Positions 54,576 through 64,000 of a stretch of 64,000 nt of DNA are shown here, one piece after another. Positions within the stretch are counted from its first letter, which is position 1. Every line of letters begins with the position of its first letter. The stretch comes from Megamerina dolium (lineage: Eukaryota; Arthropoda; Insecta; Diptera; Megamerinidae), in assembly GCA_963854835.1 (NCBI GenBank), contig OY978525.1, forward strand, positions 53,469,448 to 53,533,447. Direction: 5' to 3'. The notes beneath the pieces are model-generated. The model saw only the letters and a program-made list of their open reading frames with translations. It was not told the DNA's origin and did not search any database. A program made the translations under genes and the position numbers.

Positions 54576-57165
54576 TCAGCAACAATTGCCTAGCAAGGGG
54601 ATTCGGATGATGTGTAATTTTTGAATGTAGCTTCTGCAAGACATTGCAACTTCCTCGGAAATTGTGGGTACATTTAAATCTCGATGGATGTTAACGTTCC
54701 TCATATACCAAGGCGCGTTTACAATAATTCGCAGACACTTGGATTGTATTCGCTGCAATTTTTCGATATTTGAGGGAGATGCGGTGCCCCAAAACTGAAT
54801 ACCATAAGTCCAGATTGGCTTCAGGATTGCTTTATATAATGGCACTTTGTATTCGAGATTCAACTTTGATCTTTTGTGTAACAGCCACCATAACTGAATA
54901 ATTTTAAGCTTGATCTGAGTTTGATTTGCCTCTATGTGATTTTTCCATGTCAGCCTTCTGTCGAGGTGAATACCCAAGTACTTTGATGAGGAACATTGTG
55001 GAACTGATTGGCCATTAATTTTAAGTGGGGGACATATATCTGGCCTTAGCGTGAAGGTTACATGTACGCTCTTTGTTTCATTGACTTCTATACGCCATTT
55101 TGCTAGCCAGATTTCGAGAGAATCGATATGAGTCTGCAGGAGTTTAGTAGCTTCTATGGGGTTAGAGCGAGAGCACAATATTGCCGTATCATCTGCAAAG
55201 GTCGATATAAATGTATGGTTATTGCTGGGCATATCTGTAGTGTATAAGAGATACAGTAAGGGGCCCAAAACGCTTCCTTGAGGAACGCCAGCGTGAATAT
55301 CCAATGGATTTGTTGTGTAATCCTTGTGATGTACGAGAAATTGTCTTTTCGTGAGGTAGCTACTAAGCAATGAGGAGACATTTGCAGGCAGTAATAGTTT
55401 GAGTTTGTAAATAAGGCCATCGTGCCATACTTTATCGAAAGCTTGAGTGATATCAAGAAAGACAGCTGAGCAATACTTTTTTTCTTCAAAAGTGTTCCTT
55501 ATCAGAGCGGTGGACTTGTACTATTGTGCCGTGCTGTTTTCTAAATCCAAACTGATGTTGAGGAATCAGTTGGTTGAGATTAATAAATGGAGTTATATTC
55601 ATGACAAGTAGCTTTTCGAATACTTTAGAAAGTAGAGGCAGGAGGCTGATAGGTCTGTACGATGCAACTTTTGTAGGGTCTTTTCCTGGTTTTGCTATCA
55701 TAATAATTTTTGAAGTTTTCCAGCATTTGGGATAGTGTTTAATACGAAGGATAGCATTGAAAATGTGCATCAGATGAATTACTGAAGCCGGAGGTAGCTC
55801 TTTTATCATTTTACCGGTAATTTTATCTGGACCAGGTGATTTTTTTGGGTTTAAGTCTTTATAAATTGCTTTGAATATGTCCTTTTTTTTTAATTTTGAG
55901 CGTTATTGAGCAAGGTTGATAAGTTAATTTTGGAAATGAGGACTGTGAAGAGGGTGGATTGGGTGTAAACACACTTTTTAGGTGGTTTGCAAAAGCCAAA
56001 CCCTTCTCACAGTTGCTTCTAGCCCAATTACCGTCACTCAAACGGATGGGGGAATCAGTGAGAATTGGCCGATTTGAGTTTTTGCTGATTTCCACAAAGA
56101 GTAGTCTGACGCTTCACTAGGTGTTAATTTCGCTATGTGCTCTTCTAACTCTTTGTTGTTTTTATTTTTTAAGACTTGCTTTAACTTTCGAGTGCAGTGC
56201 TGTAGCTGTGTTTTCAGATTCGGTGATCTGAATTCTTGCCATTGTCTTCGGAGTCTTCTTTTCTGTCTTACTAGCAATTCAATATCGGCTGGTGTGTATG
56301 GGCTATAGTTTGATTGCTTGCATACCTTTGTGCAGGTGACTGAGCTGAGAGCTAATGAGAGCAGCTGGTTGAGTTTTTCGAGTGCTGAGTCTACATCGTG
56401 TCCATTTCTTAATACAGTACTCAGAGGAAGATGGGAATTTATATATTTCTTGAATTTTAACCAGTCTATTTTCTTTCTAACGCAATTGCTTTGGGGGCTT
56501 GGTGATTTTATAGATATTACCGTGGGTGAGTGGTCAGATGATAGATCATAATTACACTCTGTGGAGATATTTTCCATCTGCAAACCTTTGGCGACTCCAA
56601 AATCTATGAGATCGGGTATTTTCCTCTTGTCCGTCGGCCAATATGTCGGTTGACCATTTGAAATAACATCGTAGCCGTGGTTAGTGATGATTGAACATAG
56701 TCTTCTGCCTTTTGGAGTTATTAAGCGGGAGCCCCAGTGAGTGTGTTTGGCGTTGAAATCGCCAGCAACCAAGAATTTGCTACCAAGAGTTGAGAAAAAT
56801 TCTTTATATTGCTGTTCGGTAATACTGTATCTTGGGGGACAGTATATCGCAGATATTACTAGCTTAGAGATGTATTCTTCCAGACATATAGATGTTGCTT
56901 GCAAGTAGACGCTACTGAAATCTTCGAGAACATGATGTTTTATTCTGCTTTTTATCAATATGGCAGTTCCTCCGCGTGCCTTACCATGCGGATGATTTGT
57001 GGTGTACAGTTTGTAATATGGTATTTGGTAGCAATTTTTATCAGTGAAATGGGTCTCAGATATCATCATTATGTCGATTTGGCTGGATTCAAGGAATTGA
57101 ATTAGCTCCAAACGATGCTGGCTTAAGCCGTTGGCGTTCCAGTGGCATATCTTGAGACAACTCAT
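54576..57165 (-). pseudogene. Jockey ORF2: endonuclease and reverse transcriptase, frameshifted
   Basis: ATG at 57165 overlaps the ORF1 stop (ATGA). Endonuclease (57165-56400): CHWNANGLSQH, MISETHFTDKN, VISAIYCPPRY, LVAGDFNAKHTHWGS, DLIDFGVAK, LSSDHSPTV. The linker has RQKRRLRRQW. RT pieces in shifting frames: KVASYRPISLLPLLSKVFEKLL and HQFGFRKQHGT (55809-55486), VPQGSVLGPLLYLLY and catalytic TFADDTAIL (55370-54576), then KYLGIHLDRRLTWKNH and KPIWTYGIQFWGTAS. Frame changes occur near 56080, near 55870 (in a T run) and near 55480. No RNase H, as usual for Jockey. Confidence 0.9.
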
Positions 57166-58736
57166 GGTCTGGATAGCAATGTTTGGAGTAACATCGATTG
57201 ATTTTTCATCATTTCTTGCATCATTGTTTGCATTGAGTTCATGAATTGGTTCATATTCTGAATTAATGTTTGAAGCAAATGTTCAAGGGTACTTGGCTGT
57301 TGGGTGGGCAGTGAGTGTTTCTGCTCATTATTTACATTGCTTTGTTGGTGTGGGTTTTGTTTTAACACGCTAGCGTATGAATTGGTTTGATTCTTGTTTG
57401 GGATTGCAGAGAAGAATTGTGTTGCATCAATATTTTGTCTCTTACTTGAGTTGGCTATCTGAGTTTGCTCAACTGGTTTTAGAGGTTGATTGCTAGCGGA
57501 GAAATTTAGCTTTAGGGTTGTATATACTGGGCAACCTCTATAATTTGCGGTGTGATTACCTCCACAATTGCTGCATTTTTTCATGCTAGCATCGCCTTTA
57601 GATTTTGGGCATATGTTTGATTTATGGAGATCTCCACAAATCACACAAACAGCTGGCAGGGTACAATATGTCTTAGTATGTCCATATTCTTGGCAGTTAC
57701 TGCACTGAGGAGGTCCAGTTCTCTTATGGGGTTCTTCGATTGTGATTTTGCGATGCAATAAATATCGAATTTTATATATGGGGTGTACTTCACCTTTTTT
57801 TAGGGGTTTTGTTTCAGGCTGAAGCTCAATACGATATAACGGTTGAGGTATATTGCTCTTGTTGAGAATGTTGAATACTGTTTTGGCTTGAAACCCTTCT
57901 TCCTGAAGGGCAAGTTTGATTTCGTTAATGTCAACGTTGGGTTCGACGCCTTTGAGTACTACGATTAAGCCTTTACTACTTTTTAGCTGATATGTGTAGT
58001 AATTCTTTTTTACAGCATCAAATTCCGCAATTACTTTGCGATAATGAGTTTCGCTGTAGATTTGCACTTTCGTTTCCTCAATTTGGCCTTTGCGAATAGG
58101 AACAACGTGGAAATTCTTTGGGCCTATAAGACTTGTAATTCTAGAAATCAACTTATCTGAGTTGCGTTCTCTTAAGAAAATGGGTGGGGGTTTGAAATTT
58201 TTCTTGGAGATAATATTTTCGTCACTTTCATCACCTGAAAGCAAAGCGTATCTATTTTCCGAACTAATAGGGGCAGTGTTCTGCTTTTGAATTTTTGTTG
58301 AATTCATTTGTTTTGAATTTTGTGGACTTCTTTTTCGCTTTACTACAGTAATGTAGCGATCAATTCCAGTTTGAACAGCAACTGGTTCTTTATTAGTCAT
58401 CGCACTAGTTTCTTTAACTACTGGGTCATGCACTTCAGTAGAAAGGCCGTTATTTGTTTGATTTGATGTTGTAGCTGTTGGTGTTACAGCAGGAGAAGCG
58501 CATTGTACACTCCACGGTATAGAGGGAGATAGTATATCACGAGAGAATAAATTATTTTTTTTGTCTGTATTTATTGTTGTTGCAAATTTTGATGTAGTGT
58601 TAGAGTGAGGAATATGTACAGGCAAAAGATTTGCACTGTTACTTTCACTTGTGCAGTGTGTATCAACTGTTTTTTTTGATAATGCACTTATCGGGGGGGT
58701 TTGCGCGGGTGATTGCAAATTATTGTTTACACACAT
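57162..58736 (-). CDS. Jockey ORF1: gag-like RNA-binding protein
   Basis: An open frame ending TGA at 57162-57164, overlapping the ORF2 ATG by 4 bases. The frame opens at 58778, but only with a GTG; the first in-frame ATG is 58736, giving about 525 aa, which I prefer. An ATG at 58784 lies in another frame, so a 5' frameshift is possible. The protein has a Ser/Thr/Asn-rich first 200 residues and a PRE_C2HC-type region (ITSLIGPKNFHVVPIRKG, VVLKGVEPNVDINEIKLAL). Three zinc knuckles follow: CSNCQEYGHTKTYC, CVICGDLHKSNIC, CSNCGGNHTANYRGC. A Gln/Met-rich tail closes it. It would bind element RNA. Confidence 0.9.
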   Translation of the reverse strand: MCVNNNLQSPAQTPPISALSKKTVDTHCTSESNSANLLPVHIPHSNTTSKFATTINTDKKNNLFSRDILSPSIPWSVQCASPAVTPTATTSNQTNNGLSTEVHDPVVKETSAMTNKEPVAVQTGIDRYITVVKRKRSPQNSKQMNSTKIQKQNTAPISSENRYALLSGDESDENIISKKNFKPPPIFLRERNSDKLISRITSLIGPKNFHVVPIRKGQIEETKVQIYSETHYRKVIAEFDAVKKNYYTYQLKSSKGLIVVLKGVEPNVDINEIKLALQEEGFQAKTVFNILNKSNIPQPLYRIELQPETKPLKKGEVHPIYKIRYLLHRKITIEEPHKRTGPPQCSNCQEYGHTKTYCTLPAVCVICGDLHKSNICPKSKGDASMKKCSNCGGNHTANYRGCPVYTTLKLNFSASNQPLKPVEQTQIANSSKRQNIDATQFFSAIPNKNQTNSYASVLKQNPHQQSNVNNEQKHSLPTQQPSTLEHLLQTLIQNMNQFMNSMQTMMQEMMKNQSMLLQTLLSRP

Positions 58737-58984
58737 TAACAGGCGATTGCCGTTGTCGGAGAGGAGAGCGCTGAACACTCATATTATAAACAAAATGTTT
58801 GCAAACGATATTATTGTTGTTTATTTTTTTTTTTCTAAAAAAAAAAAAAAAAAAATCACCGAAATAACTCACTGAGTTTCTTAGCGTCTTTTCGCAAAAT
58901 ATTAAAAATTTTTATTTTTACCGAAAACAATCACTTTTCCGACTCTATCAAACACGTCCACTCTTATTGGTGACTTTCACATAT

Positions 58985-59297
58985 CATTGAATACGACTTT
59001 TATATGGATGACTGTTGTTCTGGTGGTAATTCCAAAGAATGCAATCACGCTAGCTAAAAATGTTGAGGAGGTATTATCAGGAAGCGGGTTTGTATAGCGT
59101 AAATGGAAATCCAATTTCAAAGATTTGGCTATGTGCTCGGTTGAAGAAAATTCAGTGATCGTTATGGATGAAGAAAAACCTTCTGTCCTTGGCTTAAAGT
59201 GGTCAACGAATGAAGACCACTTTACCTTTGTGGTTAAAACTCCCGAGATAAATGGAGAGATTACGAAAGGAAATATTGTAAGCTGAGTAGCTCAACT
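58985..59297 (+). pseudogene. BEL/Pao pol remnant: RT catalytic region
   Basis: Continuation of the BEL RT after the Jockey insertion. FYMDDCCSGG is the catalytic DD box (about 58999-59030). After a frame change, EAGLYSVNGNPISKIW, then EEKPSVLGLKW, EDHFTFVVKTPEINGEITKGNI (about 59170-59280), the conserved BEL connection. Interrupted at about 59298 by a second Jockey-type insertion. Confidence 0.82.
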
Positions 59298-60040
59298 ATA
59301 TTTTTTTAATTTTTTTTTTATTAACATATAATATTAAAATCATATAAAGAAAGAATATAAGTACGATATTTAACATTGCAACTAGCTTATTTAGCTAAAA
59401 ATCATTTTGTTTCTAATATTGCAATACTAAATTTATTACTAATGGTGAAAACAACATATTACACTACTCTTTTTTAACTACCTAAAAGGTCTAGAGGTTT
59501 CGTACGTTTTAAGTCTCCGTACGGTATCGGCAGTGTTAACTAGTCGAGAAGCTTCTTCGTTAACATGCCTTCTTAATCTGCCCACATGCTTTGCTGCAAA
59601 TTTCTTAATCGTGTTTTCTACCGTATCTATTTCGAGATCTCGGTGGAGGTCAGCGATACGAATGTACCAGGGCGCTTTGACGATGTCCCTTAGTACTTTA
59701 TTCTGAAATTTTTGAATAATCATTATATTACTTTTACTGGTACAGCCCCATAGCTGGATACCGTAGGTCCGAACGGGTTTCAAAATTTGATTATATAGTA
59801 GTATTTTGTTATAAGTCGACAGTGTTGAATTTTTGCAGATGAGCCAAAACATTTGTCTAAATCTAAGGTCAAGCTCTTCTCTCTTCTTCTTTACATGTTC
59901 TTTCTATCTTAGCTTAGCATCAAGAATCATGTCAAGATACTTCGCCGTATTTGCATATGGTATATCATTTTGATTTATGAATATTTTGTAACTATATGAT
60001 CCTAATGCATTTATTTCCCCGGTAACGTTTGGGGGAAAGA
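59298..60040 (-). mobile_element. 5'-truncated Jockey-clade element, RT 3' end
   Basis: The minus-strand frame 59852-59478 encodes the last part of a Jockey RT: ILKPVRTYGIQLWGCTSKSN, FQNKVLRDIVKAPWYIRIADLHRDLEI. Preceding codons (about 59990-59853) give KYLDMILDAKLR and HVKKKREEL. This is a different family from 54369-58978. The 3' end has A-rich sequence (T runs at 59302-59320). It is strongly 5' truncated. It splits the BEL pol between the RT and RNase H-linker regions. Confidence 0.85.
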
Positions 60041-61065
60041 TATTTAATACAAGACTTATGGCGTCTTAGTCTGGATTGAGATGAGAAAGTCCCACTGGAG
60101 ACAGAGTCAAAATGAAACGACATTGTGGCATTGGCAAGATTCAAAATTGATAGATGGTTAGGCTCGTTGGATGATGTCGGCATACAAATCACGGATTTGC
60201 TGATACGTCTACAAAAGCTACAAGAGTCGCGCCTGTAAAAACGGTAAAAATGCCACGCCTGGAGTTGGTGGTTACTGAGCAATGAGCCGGATTATGGGTT
60301 GAGGTGACTAATGCATTGAAAATAATATCGCTAAAGTATATACTATGGACTGATACGACGGTTGTTGAAAATTGGATCAGAAAACTGCCATGAAACTTGA
60401 AAACGTTTGTTGCTAATAGGGTAGCATCGATTCAATCTAACACACATGTAAAGAACTGGAGAAATGTTGGCACAACAGATAATCCAGCTGACTACATAAG
60501 TCCGGATTTCAACCTGAAAGACTTAGTGGACAATCAATTATGGTTATATGGCCCGAACTGGTTGGTTGAGTCACCTAGCAAATGGCCGACTACTATCTTC
60601 CAATCAAAAGGACTTAATTCAATATGCTTTAGTGCGCAGAAAGCTACAAACATAATCGGATATGTTCGTCGTTTTATTCAAAATGCAAGAAAGAGTGTCT
60701 AGAGCCGGAAGAAGTAAAAGGGAGCAGCAAAAAAGCGAAACGATCCAATACGAAAGAAACATGATAACATAACAATAACATACACGACAAACGAAGAAAT
60801 GGCATTAGCATTGAATTATGTAATACGTACAGAACAGGAGAAACACTTTGAAACGGAGATGGCAGCGTTTCGAAAAAATGGAAAACTACCAGAAAGAAGC
60901 AAAATTGCATCACTGGTACCATTGTTGTATGGCGGATTGATAAGGGCTATGAGAAGACTAGCGGAAACATCGACAAGTAAGCTAAAGAGACCATTGCAGA
61001 AAATTTTCATCTTGCCTATATACACCAAGGAAGGAGTTGTAGACAAAAATCATAGATTTTCCCGG
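60041..61065 (+). pseudogene. BEL/Pao pol remnant: RNase H and integrase N-terminal part
   Basis: Continuation of BEL pol. YLIQDLWRLSLD (about 60045), then PRLELVVTEQ and ILWTDTTVVENWIRK (RNase H Asp, about 60340-60385). FVANRVASIQSNTHVKNWRNV, DNPADYISPDF, LWLYGPNWLVESPSKWP (60397-60600). After 60702 the integrase lead-in reads ALNYVIRTEQEKHFETEMAAFRKNGKLPERSKIASL and RRLAETSTSKLKRPLQKIFILP (60799-61020). Several stops and frame changes. The integrase core and LTR are not seen. Confidence 0.85.
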
Positions 61066-61703
<638 letters not shown>

Positions 61704-61729
61704 ATAGATAACTAAGTAATGATATTCAC

Positions 61730-61862
61730 CTAAAGGACTTCCACGAGTACCGTAATCACGTGATGGTGAACGATCTACTGTCGGTAATTCTGTGAGTCGC
61801 CTTGCACGGACTGGGCTACGAACACCAGAGGTAATTATAGAATTGTAATCGTCTCGTGACAT
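61730..61862 (-). CDS. Possible first coding exon of a host gene
   Basis: On the minus strand an ATG at 61862 opens MSRDDYNSIITSGVRSP, continues RARRLTELPTVDRS and SRDYGTRGSPLG, and meets the splice-donor-like TTTAG|GTGAAT at 61730/61729. Beyond it the sequence becomes TA/TG repeat. The codon composition is balanced, Arg/Ser/Pro-rich and unlike the TE debris around it. No family recognised and no TE motif. It could be the N-terminal exon of a gene whose remaining exons lie outside or beyond the repeats. It could equally be a chance frame. Confidence 0.4.
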
Positions 61863-61868
61863 AATATG

Positions 61869-61885
61869 CCGCGGTTAAACCGCGG
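61869..61885. promoter_or_regulatory. GC-rich palindrome upstream of the possible exon
   Basis: CCGCGGTT-A-AACCGCGG is a perfect 8-bp inverted repeat around one base, 7 bp upstream of the minus-strand ATG at 61862. It stands out in AT-rich DNA. It may be a protein-binding site or a leader hairpin; function is unknown. Confidence 0.4.
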
Positions 61886-62329
61886 ATGTTTTCCGACACA
61901 CGCTTCTTTCACTTTTCTGCGCTCTGCTTGTAGGTTTTTAAACAATATTTCAATTGTAAAGTCGAACATACATACATACGTGTATGTCACGTTATCTGCA
62001 AAAGATAGAAAAGACAAGAATAAGATGGAAAATTAACCGGAACAAGCAAATAATAATATGAATAGGAGAGTAAATATACTGGGCTTACTGTACATTTCCT
62101 CTATATGCACAAAGAACTAAAAATAAATGTGTTCGGTAGCATTGAATTCCATCTTGACACTTAAATCCCACACTACGCGGGACTTTAGATCAGTGGTGGA
62201 CAAAATTGAAAATGAGATTGTGTTGGTGAGCGCAAATTAATGTTCTACACTGTATAAAAATAGGCCTAAAAGCAAATAAAAAATGTAAAAAATTTAAACA
62301 AAAGACATGCTTTCAGTGCATTTATTTAT
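61886..62329. other. Spacer upstream of the possible exon
   Basis: Moderately AT-rich with CATACATACATACG near 61968. If the exon is real, the first part would be its 5' untranslated region or promoter on the minus strand. No motif firmly recognised. Confidence 0.35.
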
Positions 62330-62950
62330 ATCTACTATATTTACATCCCCAAACGTGAAATAAACTGTTCATCAAACTCGCCTCTCAATTGGGCCATTGT
62401 TTTGCGTTCTTTGTGCCATGTGGCTCCGTCTTGTTGAAACCACATGTCAGCCAAGTCCAGTTCTTCCATTTTGGGCAAAAAAAAGTTTGTAATCATCGCA
62501 CGTTAGCACTCGCCATTCACAGTAACGTTCCTGCCTTCATCGACTTTCATCGGTCCAATGATGCCACCGGCCAATAATCCACACCAAACAGTGCATTAGC
62601 AGTTCTTGTAATGCTTCTGGCTGCTCTTCACACAAAATACGGTTCAAGTGGTTTAATGTCCAATATTGTAAATTTGATGCGAAATTTAGTCACAAGATTC
62701 CAAATAGCAGCGTCAGAAGGTTGCCCAAACTGACCACAAAATGGAAGAAGTACACGATGCACTTTCTTAACCGTGCATGACTTTTGATAATAAAATTCAA
62801 TAATCTGCAAGTGTTGTTCGTTTGTAAGTCGATTCATGGTTAAATTATGGACCAAACTGAATATGTTTGACAGCAACATGTTACACGAAAACAGCTGAGC
62901 TGCCAAAAACAGTGTTGCCAACAAGAAAGTTGCTAAAAAATCACCCTGTA
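62330..62950 (-). pseudogene. DUF4817-type DNA transposon remnant, internally deleted
   Basis: On the minus strand an ATG at about 62836 begins MNRLTNEQHLQIIEFYYQKSC, VKKVHRVLLPFCGQFGQPSDAAIWNLVTKFRIKFTI. This is a DUF4817 helix-turn-helix domain found at the start of a group of mariner/Tc-superfamily transposases. It then jumps to the catalytic end: WCGLLAGGIIGPMKVDEGRNVTVNGE, then LDLADMWFQQDGATWHKERKTM (an acidic catalytic residue in QQDGAT) and the Glu-side region QLRGEFDEQFISRLG. The middle with the first Asp is deleted. The right end ACAGGGTGATTTTTTAGC (62933-62950 on the minus strand) may be the terminal repeat; the left partner was not found. Confidence 0.75.
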
Positions 62951-64000
62951 AATGACTGGAATTATTCTATTCCTTTACTTCAAGCAAACGAATTTCAGAG
63001 CAGATAAAATATGTAATTTGAAATAAATACCGATAAAGGTTTAAAAGAAATTTGTTTGATTTCAAGATACAATGAGTTTAGAAGTTTCTGCAGAACTCTA
63101 TAACATCGGTTTTTGACATAATAGTATTTTTTAAATAACTTCCGTTATTACTGCCAGACTAATTAGACTAATTATAATGCTCTGTCGCACACTAGGACAG
63201 AATGACCTGAAAGATGCCATCAATAAAACGGCCTAAGCTTAACTGGTACACTACATAGAGAATAGTAGTAATTATACCAAATTTCATTAAAATATATACC
63301 ATGGCATAATTTCGCAACCACTGGGGCAGGATATAAAATTCAGAATTTCCAAAAATACACATCAAAATCGACCAACTAATGAATTAACGAAGTACCGAGC
63401 TAGGTGTGAATCACCTAATATACATTCATAGAGATACAGCATTTAATTATGATGAATACAAATATTTGAACTTTGATAAAAGAAATCAAAGCTAAATGAT
63501 AAGTCTAGATAAATTATAAGTACCCCAAAAGTACTCAAAAAAAAAATTAAAAATTCGGAGAAAAGTAAGTCATGTACATAAAATTAATCTACATATCCTA
63601 TATCGAAAAATGGCAAAAACTGGTAGAACATTTTTGTTTGTAAAAGCCTATACAAGCCAAGTACTAAAAATTGATGTACATCGTCTACTATCCAAAAATA
63701 GCAGATATTTTTTTTTATAGGAATCATAGTCAGGACTTGCTTGGAACCTAAACAAAATATAGATTATTTATTCATTTTCCTATTACTAGATTATGTAACT
63801 AAATTTGGCTACCTAAAACTATTTATATAATGATGAATACAAACATTATCTAAACATATTTTAACAAGTATCGATGGTTATTAATCACTAATTGTGAATA
63901 GCACGAATAATAGTAGCATCGAAACGAATGTCAACAAAAAGAAATAGGCGAAAACCATAGCAAGCCAACAAGAAAGAATGGGAAAAAACGATATATCCAT
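62951..64000. other. Terminal stretch without recognisable features
   Basis: About 1 kb of AT-rich DNA. Short frames only, no TE motifs, no RNA genes seen. Confidence 0.5.

Larger units (their letters stand above)
54369..58978 (-). mobile_element. Jockey-clade non-LTR retrotransposon, near full length
   Basis: About 4.6 kb on the minus strand with ORF1, ORF2 and a poly-A tail (T run at 54371-54386). A candidate target duplication ACATAT occurs at 54363-54368 and 58979-58984, which places the 5' end at 58978. The BEL coding sequence continues across the insertion, which confirms the site. ORF1 looks intact, ORF2 has at least three frameshifts. Confidence 0.9.

Overview
The window is eukaryotic and very AT-rich. 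The mixture of transposable elements (TEs) points to a dipteran insect, plausibly a tephritid or related fly: errantiviruses primed by a Ser-type PBS, Jockey-, I-, CR1- and RTE-clade retrotransposons, BEL/Pao, mariner and Tc1. That placement is inference. I find no operons, tRNA, rRNA or CRISPR. Nearly everything recognisable is a TE or a TE inserted in another TE. The only host-gene candidate is one short exon near 61.8 kb on the minus strand.

Layout. 1-1343: Jockey-clade remnant cut by an errantivirus. 1344-9329: degenerate errantivirus (LTR-gag-pol-env-truncated LTR) whose 5' LTR carries a Tc1 element (1458-3109). 10.4-12.7 kb: pol tail and env of a second errantivirus, hit by a deleted mariner. 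12.7-19.6 kb: sparse DNA with mariner and Tc1 remnants and unidentified stretches. 19.87-20.55 kb: PBS and gag remnant of another LTR element, hit by an I-like non-LTR element on the minus strand (20546-22718 and 30621-31225). That I-like element is split by an apparently intact 7.9-kb gypsy-type LTR retrotransposon (22719-30620, minus strand) with identical 99-bp LTRs and an ACGT target duplication. 31.2-32.3 kb: inverted I-type ORF1 fragment. 32319-33969: second Tc1 copy with an intact 346-aa DD34E transposase.

34.99-53.2 kb is a direct tandem duplication of about 9.1 kb (34993-44040 and 44044-53215). Each unit holds a gypsy pol fragment split by an RTE element, a 1.6-kb element with long inverted repeats, a broken CR1-like element, a scrap of DUF4817-type transposase and an inverted 5' fragment of RTE. 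53.8-61.1 kb is a BEL/Pao pol remnant split by two minus-strand Jockey elements. 61.2-64 kb holds (TA)n/(TG)n, the possible host exon, a deleted DUF4817-type DNA transposon and about 1 kb in which I see nothing.

Most elements are dead, with stops, frameshifts, truncations or lost catalytic residues. Two look capable of activity by sequence: the 99-bp-LTR gypsy element and Tc1 copy B. The nesting gives relative ages: older errantivirus, BEL, I-like and gypsy remnants were invaded by Jockey, RTE, Tc1 and the 99-bp-LTR element. The regional duplication came after most damage to CR1 and the inverted-repeat element, because both units share those breaks. The overall picture is a TE graveyard, such as heterochromatin or possibly a piRNA-type cluster.
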